Shown in pieces: positions 1 through 5,896 of a stretch of DNA of 42,867 nt. The DNA is from Clostridiales bacterium UBA1390. GTDB taxonomy: Bacteria > Bacillota > Clostridia > Lachnospirales > Bianqueaceae. The stretch spans positions 1-42,867 of the forward strand of contig DBQQ01000054.1 in the NCBI GenBank assembly GCA_002305315.1, written 5' to 3'. The notes beneath the pieces are model-generated. The model ran no database searches, was not told the origin of the DNA, and saw only the letters and a program-made list of their open reading frames with translations. Both the position numbers and the translations under genes were made by a program. Positions within the stretch are counted from its first letter, which is position 1, and the number at the start of each line of letters is the position of its first letter.

Positions 1-22
1 TTGCCGTCTCCTTATTGCTTTT

Positions 23-568
23 TTAGTCAAACAGTCTGTTGGGATTGTTCTTGGTCTGAACAGCGTCTGCACACATATCAAATGTAAGCATCAAATTCTG
101 CGCGCTGTTTCCGGCTTCTTCGGGGAAGTGGAAGTAGACGCTTAATTCGCGGCGTTCGTTGATTTTTAATATATCGTCCGCTGCGGCAACATCGGCACGG
201 TTTAACTCCGCCGCTGTACCGTGGTACAGTACTTTGTCTTTGTCCTTAACGGTGATTTCAAGCACATCGGCCAGACCGCCCTCCACATTGTCAAAGTACA
301 GCTTGTAGTACACGTCCCATGTGCCCTGATTTTCGATAAAGAAGTTCTTTTCTACGGTCATTCCCGGTTCAAAAAGATATTCGTGTTCTTCAATCACCGG
401 CTTGCCGTCGTTGAGGTTGATTTTGATTTCTCCGGTCTGAAACAGGTTGTTGTCCACCGCCACCGTGGAATACACCAGCGCAAAGGTAGTGATACAAAGA
501 CAAACAGCGAGGATGATAATCGCCGCAACGCTGGCCGTCAGCTTTTTTGCAGTTTTATGCTCGCTCAT
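23..568 (-). CDS. TasA/camelysin-like secreted protein with SipW-type signal
   Basis: This 181-residue protein begins with a basic stretch (MSEHKTAKK) and a long hydrophobic segment at about residues 10-32, typical of signal peptides cut by SipW-type signal peptidases. The rest is a soluble, beta-rich domain of the TasA/camelysin type with a conserved-looking FFIENQGTWDVYYKLYF core. Family members are secreted and often form fibres; I infer a surface or fibre role here. The start at 568 is chosen because AGGAGG lies just upstream, and it overlaps the end of the upstream gene by 14 bases, so the two are translationally coupled. An in-frame extension to 670 is a shadow. Directly after the stop, the minus strand reads AAGGAGACGG, a ribosome site for a further operon gene outside the window, plausibly the dedicated signal peptidase. 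Confidence 0.7.
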   Translation of the reverse strand: MSEHKTAKKLTASVAAIIILAVCLCITTFALVYSTVAVDNNLFQTGEIKINLNDGKPVIEEHEYLFEPGMTVEKNFFIENQGTWDVYYKLYFDNVEGGLADVLEITVKDKDKVLYHGTAAELNRADVAAADDILKINERRELSVYFHFPEEAGNSAQNLMLTFDMCADAVQTKNNPNRLFD

Positions 569-1382
569 GCTGTTCGTCCTCCTTTCTGCGCCGCCCAAGA
601 AGCAACAGGAGCATAAGCAGGAAAGAGGAGCCTGCCAACATGATCCACAGGGTGAGATTTGTGGTGTCACCTGTCTGTGGCGGGGTTAGACCACCCTCAT
701 CCTTGACGTACCACTGAAAATCCGCTTTGAGGAGAGCCGCCTGATACTCGTTGCCTACCGAGGTATCCAGCGATACATCAATCCGATAGTAGGCGGTGGT
801 GGTTTTTTCGCTGGTTGCTTTCAGCAACTCGGAAAATTCCTTGCCGTTTATTTCGGCAAAAGACGTATCGCACAGCACCTTCCCGGTTTCGAGGTGGATA
901 ACTTTGATATGTAGGACATCACCGAGTTTTTTTGTCTGCTCAGTAATATCCGCCTTGAAAAACAAGTCTATATCTTTGTCGTGATAAGCCTTAACGCAGA
1001 AATACTTGGTTTCGATGTCACCGGGTAGCATATTACTCACTTCAAACCGCTGGTTGTCGCCCGGCTTGCCCTCGTACAGCTCTAACCTTGCGGCGGTAGG
1101 CTTGTCCGCTTCGGTGCGACTGGTGATCTGTCCGGGGGCGGATTCGCTGGCACTCGGATCAGGGGATTCCGAGCCGTTGTCCGAAGTCGTGTTTTTTTCC
1201 GGCTGACTGTTTTCCTCACCGATCAGATTGTCCGGCACAGTAGCAGTGGATTGCGTGGGCGTAAAATACGCCAGATAGATATACCGGGCGGCCAAACCGC
1301 CTGCGCTTAATACCAGCAGAACAGCTAGTATGATAATGACGATTTTCAGTCGTTTGGATTTTGTTTGTTCCTGTGGCTCCAT
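555..1382 (-). CDS. Cell-wall-anchored-like TasA-related surface protein
   Basis: A protein of about 275 residues with an N-terminal membrane segment (about residues 14-36), a Ser/Glu/Pro-rich linker (about 50-90) and a beta-rich domain resembling its downstream neighbour. The C-terminus has the sortase-signal layout: a PPQTGD motif (an LPxTG variant), a hydrophobic stretch and the basic tail RRRK. It is probably anchored to the wall by a sortase, although the motif is not canonical and it could remain membrane-bound. I prefer the ATG at 1382 because GGGGG lies 8 bases upstream; an ATG at 1397 in the same frame has no visible ribosome site. It lies between a small membrane protein and the TasA-like gene in one operon. 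It may be the anchor to which the secreted TasA-like protein attaches; this is inference. Confidence 0.65.
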   Translation of the reverse strand: MEPQEQTKSKRLKIVIIILAVLLVLSAGGLAARYIYLAYFTPTQSTATVPDNLIGEENSQPEKNTTSDNGSESPDPSASESAPGQITSRTEADKPTAARLELYEGKPGDNQRFEVSNMLPGDIETKYFCVKAYHDKDIDLFFKADITEQTKKLGDVLHIKVIHLETGKVLCDTSFAEINGKEFSELLKATSEKTTTAYYRIDVSLDTSVGNEYQAALLKADFQWYVKDEGGLTPPQTGDTTNLTLWIMLAGSSFLLMLLLLLGRRRKEDEQHERA

Positions 1383-1408
1383 GACAGGTACCCCCATCGT
1401 TTTTTCGC

Positions 1409-1558
1409 TTACTTTTTCCGCTTTTTATATTCATGAAGATATTTCATTTGTTCTTCGTCATCTTGTGATGTTCTGCCTTGAGCAGAACACATAAATAGAA
1501 TTAAGAACAATAATAAGATTATGATAGAAAGCAAAATGATAAAGAAAACAACAAACAT
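1409..1558 (-). CDS. Small single-pass membrane protein, first gene of surface operon
   Basis: A 49-residue ORF with ATG at 1558, preceded by AGAGGAA. It consists of a very hydrophobic N-terminal half (about residues 2-24, Ile/Leu/Phe-rich) and a charged C-terminal tail rich in Asp, Glu and Lys ending KKRKK. It ends 26 bases before the start of the wall-anchored-like gene and is the first gene after the switchable promoter, so it is probably cotranscribed with the TasA-like genes. I do not recognise a family. Its position suggests a role in assembly or export of the surface proteins, which is inference only. The ribosome site, the clean membrane segment and the tight spacing argue that it is real. 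Confidence 0.55.
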   Translation of the reverse strand: MFVVFFIILLSIIILLLFLILFMCSAQGRTSQDDEEQMKYLHEYKKRKK

Positions 1559-1612
1559 AGAAATTCCTCTTGCTATCCATATTTCAATACATGATAGCGA
1601 TAGTTCAGAACA

Positions 1613-1638
1613 ATGACATAAGGCTGATTATGTCGCTG
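1613..1638 (+). repeat. Left 26-bp inverted repeat of invertible segment
   Basis: This 26-bp sequence is repeated exactly, in inverted orientation, at 2339-2364. Within it GACATAA and TTATGTC form 7-bp inverted arms around the 6-bp centre GGCTGA. This arms-plus-centre layout is typical of tyrosine recombinase crossover sites. It lies 55 bp upstream of the small membrane protein gene, inside the predicted 5' untranslated leader of the surface operon. Confidence 0.85.
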
Positions 1639-1670
1639 CCGAACATAATTATACAATTTTACTCTTATTT

Positions 1671-1699
1671 ATCATACCACAATTCGCCACGTTTTGCAA
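1671..1699 (-). promoter_or_regulatory. Switchable promoter for the surface-protein operon
   Basis: On the minus strand TTGCAA (1694-1699) and TATGAT (1671-1676) are separated by exactly 17 bp, and TGG just before the -10 gives an extended -10. Transcription would start near 1664, run through the left inverted repeat and reach the first operon gene at 1558. No gene or terminator intervenes. Confidence 0.65.
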
Positions 1700-1732
1700 T
1701 ACATATCGTTAAAAAGTTGATAAGGGGCGCGA

Positions 1733-1781
1733 AAAAACAAGCCGGAAATCTCGTTTGAACTGCCCCGAAAACTCCGGCTTA
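1733..1781 (-). terminator. Intrinsic terminator after the relB-like gene
   Basis: The minus-strand transcript contains AAGCCGGA and TCCGGCTT as an 8-bp stem with a long loop, followed by GTTTTTT. It begins at the relB-like stop codon. It would separate transcription of that gene from the switch promoter downstream. Confidence 0.55.
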
Positions 1782-2045
1782 AGCATTCAGCGCCTCCATC
1801 AGATCTGCAACGCTATCAAACGGACCATACATATCCTCTCCCTTTTCTGCCGCCTCCATCGCCGCATAGGTAACAGCATTCGGCTCGTCAACCTTGACTT
1901 CAAAGGGAAGTCCATGACACCTAAGTGCCTGTCGATAAAAAATACCCGTTGCCGTACTCAAATCCATTCCGAGGGACTTAAAGAGAGCTGCCGCCTGTGC
2001 TTTCAGCTCCGGCTCCATTCTTATCGTCATATTTCCTTTAGCCAT
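1779..2045 (-). CDS. Orphan RelB/DinJ-family antitoxin-like protein
   Basis: An 88-residue protein whose N-terminus (MTIRMEPELKAQAAALFKSL) and following GMDLSTATGIFYRQAL segment match the ribbon-helix-helix DNA-binding domain of RelB/DinJ antitoxins. Such proteins bind their own promoters as dimers and neutralise a RelE/YafQ toxin. The ATG at 2045 is chosen because AGGAG precedes it; a longer in-frame ORF to 2138 reads through the promoter. No toxin gene follows: a terminator and then the left inverted repeat come next. It is therefore an orphan, located wholly inside the predicted invertible segment. It may act as a DNA-binding regulator of the switch rather than as an antitoxin, which is inference. 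Confidence 0.7.
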   Translation of the reverse strand: MAKGNMTIRMEPELKAQAAALFKSLGMDLSTATGIFYRQALRCHGLPFEVKVDEPNAVTYAAMEAAEKGEDMYGPFDSVADLMEALNA

Positions 2046-2085
2046 AATAGCACTCCTTTCCTCGTCATTTTTAGCTTGCACTAAT

Positions 2086-2114
2086 ATTATATTCAATATT
2101 CGTGACATTTGCAA
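2086..2114 (-). promoter_or_regulatory. Promoter of the relB-like gene
   Basis: On the minus strand TTGCAA (2109-2114) and TATAAT (2086-2091) are separated by 17 bp, a near-consensus promoter about 40 bp upstream of the relB-like start. Confidence 0.7.
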
Positions 2115-2129
2115 GTGCATTGCAAATGT
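2105..2129. promoter_or_regulatory. Palindromic operator over the relB-like promoter
   Basis: ACATTTGCAA and TTGCAAATGT form perfect 10-bp inverted arms around a 5-bp spacer. The palindrome covers the -35 box of the relB-like promoter, the expected place for autoregulation by a ribbon-helix-helix protein. Upstream, from 2130 to the right repeat at 2339, I see no gene and no convincing promoter. Confidence 0.6.
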
Positions 2130-2338
2130 TTTTTGCAACTTTTCTATGAACAGTGCTTTCTATATGCTAACACCGCAGCGTGTACATTTAGGGGGTGAAA
2201 AAGCCTTATTTCGCGCGGTTTTCAATATCTAAGATTTTCCTCCGGCTGTTCTTTTGCGCTCTTTTTTGGTTAACGCTGATATTCCAGTAGCATTTCAAAA
2301 GATTAACAATTCGTTTTCTGTCCGATTTTCACGACTGC

Positions 2339-2364
2339 CAGCGACATAATCAGCCTTATGTCAT
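2339..2364 (-). repeat. Right 26-bp inverted repeat, overlapping the recombinase stop
   Basis: Exact inverted copy of 1613-1638. The recombinase stop codon TAA (2356-2358) is formed by the GACATAA arm of the repeat, on the recombinase side of the 6-bp centre. Inversion between the repeats would therefore leave the recombinase reading frame unchanged. Confidence 0.85.
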
Positions 2365-3195
2365 CAACAGCTTTTCGACGTGTTCCAGCCGAAGCCGGTG
2401 TTCGTTTCCGGTTTCTGTAGTGTATATCCGGGTGGTGTTAATGCTGCTGTGACCTAACAGGTCTGCCAGCCGCACAATGTCCTTATCAATGCTGTAAAAT
2501 GTTCTTGCAAACAGGTGGCGCAGATTGTGGGGAAATACTTTGTCCGGCGATACCCCGGCCCGTTCGCACAGGGCTTTCATGTCCCGCCAGATGTTCCGGC
2601 GGTTTAACGGCTTTCCGTTTTTTGTTACAAACACGCTTCCGGCTGTTACGCCGGATTTTTTCATATATGGCTTTAACAGCTTTTGAATTGACGTGGGGAT
2701 GAAAATCACCCGCGTCTTATTTTTGCAGCTCACCACCGCCTTGCCTGCTTGGACGGCTTCTACTGTGATATATTGCAGCTCGCTCACTCGGATGCCGGTG
2801 CCGCAGATGGTCTGGAGCACCAGCGACAGCCGGGTATTATCCGCTGCCTTCACTAATCGCTGGTATTCCGCCTTTGTCAGCTCTTTATCCTCCCGACTGA
2901 ACATCTGCCGCTGGATTTTAAGCTGCTTGACGCAGCAGTCGCTTTTTCCGATAAATCGCAGAAAGCAGTTGAGCGCCACCAGCATGGAATTGACACTGGC
3001 CGGAGCATACTCTTTTGTCAGGTGTTCCTTATATGAAATGGGTTCCTCTTTGCAAATCGGTCTGTCCGTCAGAAAATCGCAGAAGTAGCGAATATCCCTC
3101 AGGTATTTTTCCACCGTCGCCGCACTTTTTTCCTCTGTAATCAAATACTGCTCAAATCGCTGCATGGCCTCTGTAAAATGAAATGGTTGGTTCAT
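2356..3195 (-). CDS. Tyrosine recombinase, likely invertase of the adjacent switch
   Basis: A 279-residue phage-integrase-family protein. The N-terminal half is a SAM-like core-binding domain (about residues 5-90). The catalytic half shows the expected residues: Arg in GTGIRVSEL, the HNLRHLFA box, the LGHSSINTT box and the Tyr nucleophile in TRIYTTE. The length fits small Xer-like and invertase-like enzymes. The start at 3195 is preceded by GGAGGAGAAGGG; an in-frame TTG at 3213 is less likely. Its 3' end lies in one of two inverted repeats that look like recombinase crossover sites, so the simplest role is inversion of the neighbouring 700-bp segment. A role in integrating a larger element is the alternative. 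Confidence 0.88.
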   Translation of the reverse strand: MNQPFHFTEAMQRFEQYLITEEKSAATVEKYLRDIRYFCDFLTDRPICKEEPISYKEHLTKEYAPASVNSMLVALNCFLRFIGKSDCCVKQLKIQRQMFSREDKELTKAEYQRLVKAADNTRLSLVLQTICGTGIRVSELQYITVEAVQAGKAVVSCKNKTRVIFIPTSIQKLLKPYMKKSGVTAGSVFVTKNGKPLNRRNIWRDMKALCERAGVSPDKVFPHNLRHLFARTFYSIDKDIVRLADLLGHSSINTTRIYTTETGNEHRLRLEHVEKLLMT

Positions 3196-3309
3196 ATCCC
3201 TTCTCCTCCACAAGTGTATATATGGTTAGCATTCCCTCTTTTCATTTTACTATAAGGATAAAATGGGAAAACCTTGTGGCGGTGGGCCGTGGAGCAAACG
3301 AAAAAATAA

Positions 3310-3380
3310 GAAATTTCTTCAAAAAAGAGCTTGCTTTTTCACCCGTGGTGCGTAAGCTGTGACACACAAGGCAACAGCCT
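3310..3380 (+). repeat. Leader repeat, copy A
   Basis: First of three related leaders. Its core, GCTTGCTTTTTCACCCGTGG followed by TGCGTAAG, recurs upstream of the genes at 4118 and 4760. This copy has diverged after that core: the palindrome found in copies B and C is degraded to GCTGTGACACAC. Confidence 0.6.
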
Positions 3381-3405
3381 ACAAAAACGAAAGGTGGAAA
3401 ACACA

Positions 3406-3966
3406 ATGCAAGCAGGAAAAATCACAGCGAAGCTCCGGGACGCGGTTCCAGTATGTCTTATGGTAAATGGCGAGGAGGTCATGCGGTACAAAAACATAGA
3501 GCTACCGGACGCTATCAAAGCGGTAGAAATGCTCGACTTCCATTTCAACACCCACATGGACGGCAAAATCACCTTTGAAATCCACTTTGAGGAAGGGGTG
3601 CTGCCGGAGGTTTTCCCGGAGGCCCGCGCCCGCGTAAGCCGGACGGCCAAGACCGCCGCCCCGGTAGCGGAGCCGGAGGCAGAAGCCCAACCGGAGGAAG
3701 CCGACGGGCAACCGGCGGAGCCAGAAGCAGCGCCCGAAGAATCCGGCAGCATGGAGCGAGCCTTCCATGTGACCGGTGTACGCCGCAAGGAGCTGGTGGC
3801 AGCGATCAGCGAATATACCGGCGCAGAACCGAAATACAAGGCGGCCCCCAGCTTCGCCTATGAAATCGGCGCGTATACGGTAGACAAAGAAGGAACCTTG
3901 ACCGGCCCGGTAAATCTGGCGCTGATCGAGGCCCTGCAAAGGCAAGGCTTCACCGCCGCCGAATAA
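3406..3966 (+). CDS. Conjugative-element accessory protein, unknown function
   Basis: A 186-residue protein with an N-terminal module (about 1-75, with MVNGEEVMRYKNIELPDAIK), an Ala/Glu/Pro-rich low-complexity linker (about 85-125) and a C-terminal module (about 126-186, HVTGVRRKELVAAISEYTG). Similar two-module proteins with acidic linkers occur among accessory genes of Tn1549-like conjugative elements of Clostridia; this is recollection of the type, not a search. The start at 3406 is preceded by AAAGGTGG; an in-frame ORF beginning at 3331 reads through the repeated leader. GC content is visibly higher than in the flanking genes. A strong terminator follows at once, so it is monocistronic. 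No enzymatic motif is visible. Confidence 0.7.
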   Translation: MQAGKITAKLRDAVPVCLMVNGEEVMRYKNIELPDAIKAVEMLDFHFNTHMDGKITFEIHFEEGVLPEVFPEARARVSRTAKTAAPVAEPEAEAQPEEADGQPAEPEAAPEESGSMERAFHVTGVRRKELVAAISEYTGAEPKYKAAPSFAYEIGAYTVDKEGTLTGPVNLALIEALQRQGFTAAE

Positions 3967-3974
3967 CCACAAAG

Positions 3975-4005
3975 AAAGCCCCCGCTCCGGCGGGGGCTTT
4001 GCTGT
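3975..4005 (+). terminator. Intrinsic terminator
   Basis: AAAGCCCCCG and CGGGGGCTTT form a perfect GC-rich hairpin ending in a short T run just after the stop codon at 3966. Confidence 0.8.
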
Positions 4006-4021
4006 GCCGTTCACAAGAAAA

Positions 4022-4112
4022 AAAGATATGTTTTAAGCACCTTTTGAGCTTGCTTTTTGACCGTCGGTGCGTAAGATGTGACTCACATCAAACATAATCT
4101 TTAAGGAGGACG
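4022..4112 (+). promoter_or_regulatory. Leader repeat, copy B, with palindromic site
   Basis: About 90 bp that closely match copy C (4665-4754), with the last 45-50 bp nearly identical. It contains TTGCTT and TAAGAT 16 bp apart, a plausible promoter. Overlapping the -10 is the perfect palindrome GATGTGACTCACATC (4075-4089). It ends in the ribosome site AAGGAGG of the gene at 4118. Confidence 0.6.
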
Positions 4113-4117
4113 ACATC

Positions 4118-4615
4118 ATGGCGAATTACCAGATTGAAATAGAAAGAAACAACGTGACTCCCGCACAATTTCTTCGATACGTTCGGCAACAGTGCGAGAG
4201 GAAGGGTATCGACTTAAGTATTGATCGGGAAACCTTTGAGAAGCCTTTATCCGAGGGAAGTTACAGCCATTCTATAATCGACGGAGAAAAGAAATGCCAT
4301 GCCGCAGAATACCGGACGATAACGAGGCTTCGCCGCAAATTTGCAAGCTATAAAACTCCGGAGGGCTTCACCCGCTACTACTACACCGACGAGTTGGAAG
4401 AATATCAGGAAACAGAATTGTATTATAATGACTGGACAGCTAATGCGACCGACGCACCATGCCGGGCAGAAATTTGTAAGACATTTGCCTATGACTATCA
4501 GACCTATATCCTTAACTTTGACGGTTCTATGTATAACGAGATTTGCGAGTTTACCTTTAATGACGAGAAGACCGGCCACGGGTATTATTATCAAGCCAAC
4601 CGAGACAGCGAATAA
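4118..4615 (+). CDS. Hypothetical mobile-element protein
   Basis: A 165-residue soluble protein with no signal peptide or membrane segment. It is rich in Tyr and acidic residues in its second half. I do not recognise a family. The ATG at 4118 follows AAGGAGGACG at good spacing, and a terminator follows the stop. It is controlled by the same type of leader as the genes on either side, so the three probably form a regulon although each is transcribed separately. The company of the SprT-like protein suggests an accessory gene of a conjugative element. Confidence 0.7.
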   Translation: MANYQIEIERNNVTPAQFLRYVRQQCERKGIDLSIDRETFEKPLSEGSYSHSIIDGEKKCHAAEYRTITRLRRKFASYKTPEGFTRYYYTDELEEYQETELYYNDWTANATDAPCRAEICKTFAYDYQTYILNFDGSMYNEICEFTFNDEKTGHGYYYQANRDSE

Positions 4616-4623
4616 CGAGATGG

Positions 4624-4647
4624 GCCCCGTCTCGGCGGGGCTTTTTC
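4624..4647 (+). terminator. Intrinsic terminator
   Basis: GCCCCG and CGGGGC form a tight hairpin followed by TTTTT, 8 bases after the stop codon at 4615. Confidence 0.8.
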
Positions 4648-4664
4648 GTCCCCCTCTGAAAATA

Positions 4665-4754
4665 AAAGATATGTTTGGACGCTTTGCCAGCTTGTTTTTT
4701 CACCCGTGGTGCGTAAGATGTGACTCACATCAAACATAATCTTTAAGGGGGACG
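4665..4754 (+). promoter_or_regulatory. Leader repeat, copy C, with palindromic site
   Basis: Third leader copy. TTGTTT and TAAGAT are 16 bp apart. The palindrome GATGTGACTCACATC lies at 4717-4731 and the ribosome site at the end is AAGGGGG. It is nearly identical to copy B over the downstream half. Confidence 0.6.
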
Positions 4755-4759
4755 CAACC

Positions 4760-5377
4760 ATGCTGCAAGTATCTGAAATCGTAAAGAAAGCCGAGGAAAT
4801 GTTCGACCTGTTCAACCAGCATTTTTATAACGGAGAGCTGATCCGCCCGGCTATCACCGTATCGCCCGACGGCGGGCACGGCGCTTATGGCTGGTGCAGT
4901 ATCGACGAAATCTGGAACGCCAGCGGCGAGAAATACCGGGAAATCAATATCTGCGCCGAATATCTTGACCGGCCTATCGCAGAGGTGGCGGCGACCATGC
5001 TCCACGAAATGGCCCACCTCTACAATCTCACCCATAATATTCAGGACGTGAGCAACAACGGCTACTACCACAATACCAAGTTCAAAGAAACCGCCGAGGC
5101 CCATGGGCTTCATATCGAAAAGGACAAACGCTATGGCTGGACAGTAACGACGCTGGCTCCGGAGGCGGAGGCGTGGATCAGGGAAGCCTTGGGCGAGGAT
5201 AAAATCAACGCCAGCCGCCTGCCCGAAGAAGGCACCGTCAAAGGCGGCAGCAAAAAATCCATTAATCGCAGTATCAAATATGTCTGCCCCTGCTGCGGCA
5301 CCATTATCCGGGCCACGAGGGAGGTCAACGTGGTATGCGGGGACTGCGGAATACCCTTTGCACCCACCCGAAAGTAA
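4760..5377 (+). CDS. SprT-like zinc metalloprotease domain protein
   Basis: A 205-residue protein of the SprT-like family. The N-terminal part (about residues 8-115) carries the zincin motif HEMAH in TMLHEMAHLYN, with a further His in the following FKETAEAHGL stretch. The C-terminus (about 175-205) is a zinc ribbon with CPCCG and CGDCG. Family members (SprT, Spartan) are implicated in proteolysis, in eukaryotes of DNA-protein crosslinks. Versions on conjugative elements are common but uncharacterised. The ATG at 4760 follows AAGGGGG from leader copy C. It is the third gene of the shared-leader set. Confidence 0.88.
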   Translation: MLQVSEIVKKAEEMFDLFNQHFYNGELIRPAITVSPDGGHGAYGWCSIDEIWNASGEKYREINICAEYLDRPIAEVAATMLHEMAHLYNLTHNIQDVSNNGYYHNTKFKETAEAHGLHIEKDKRYGWTVTTLAPEAEAWIREALGEDKINASRLPEEGTVKGGSKKSINRSIKYVCPCCGTIIRATREVNVVCGDCGIPFAPTRK

Positions 5378-5535
5378 TCGCTGAAAAGTGTGGGTACTTT
5401 TTAACGATTACTCGGCTTTTCGCTGTTCAGATTTAATTTTTTATGGGGTGGGTGCAAGGCCCCGGAAGTTTTTTCACCATGACGGGTCTGCTGTGATGAG
5501 GAGAGAATTTTTGCGCCGCCGCTCTGCCTTCATAG

Positions 5536-5581
5536 AAAAAGAAAAAAGCCCGGAAACCGCATGAATACACGGTTTCCGGGC
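5536..5581 (-). terminator. Strong leftward terminator
   Basis: GCCCGGAAACCG (5548-5559) and CGGTTTCCGGGC (5570-5581) form a perfect 12-bp stem with a 10-base loop. On the minus strand it is followed by TTTTTTCTTTTT. It would end leftward transcription from the methyltransferase remnant. Confidence 0.75.
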
Positions 5582-5673
5582 ATGGAAGCAAAAACAGCCC
5601 TCCAAAACGGAGAGCTGCTTTTGTATCAAAGTTTGTTCTTTGATTTGTGTTAGGACGTCACCGTGATAGCGGA

Positions 5674-5754
5674 ATGTGCATTTCTCACGGCTTTACTTTA
5701 CGGTTATTCTTAGAGTAAAAGCCGTGAAAAAATGAGAATTTGCACCAATTTTTT
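5674..5754. repeat. Imperfect two-part inverted repeat
   Basis: GTGCATTTCTCA pairs with TGAGAATTTGCAC on the outside, and CACGGCTTTACT pairs with AGTAAAAGCCGTG inside, with one-base offsets. It does not end in a T run. It could be an element boundary or a protein-binding site; its function is unknown. Confidence 0.4.
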
Positions 5755-5896
5755 ATCTGCCCTCGAAGACAGCACGCTTACTCATTCATTCTCGTGAACC
5801 TTACTGCTCAAATCACCAGCCTTTAGCTCGCTCTTTAATCATATGAACTCACGTAGAAGCAAACTTATTATTAGGGCATTTTCTTCAGTTTTTCGA

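Larger units (their letters stand above)
1613..2364. other. Predicted invertible DNA segment (phase-variation switch)
   Basis: Perfect 26-bp inverted repeats bound about 700 bp of unique DNA next to a tyrosine recombinase gene. Inside, from left to right, are a leftward consensus promoter, a leftward terminator, an orphan RelB/DinJ-like gene, its promoter and a palindrome. In the orientation shown, the promoter nearest the left repeat fires into the surface-protein operon. Inversion would turn it toward the 3' end of the recombinase and leave the operon without an obvious promoter. The structure is seen directly; the inversion itself is inferred from the repeat geometry and the adjacent recombinase. 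Confidence 0.75.
5373..5896. other. Intergenic region with hairpins, no gene
   Basis: About 520 bases between the SprT-like gene and a methyltransferase remnant. I see no supportable ORF. A hairpin just after the SprT-like gene (AGTAATCG at 5373-5380, CGATTACT at 5405-5412, with an inner AAAAGT/ACTTTT stem) may end that transcript. A strong leftward terminator and a larger imperfect inverted repeat, listed separately, lie further right. The stretch 5760-5890 shows nothing recognisable and may be decayed DNA. Confidence 0.6.

Noticed and set aside
1216..1434. Leftward ORF overlapping the start of the wall-anchored-like gene
   Set aside because: Out of frame with both neighbours; the 49-residue ORF at 1409-1558 and the gene at 1382 explain the region better.
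1570..1758. Rightward 62-codon ORF across the switch promoter
   Set aside because: No ribosome site, and it runs through the left inverted repeat and the promoter; its composition is that of AT-rich intergenic DNA.
1755..2084. Rightward ORF opposite the relB-like gene
   Set aside because: It is the shadow of the leftward RelB/DinJ-like gene, which has a promoter, a ribosome site and a recognisable domain.
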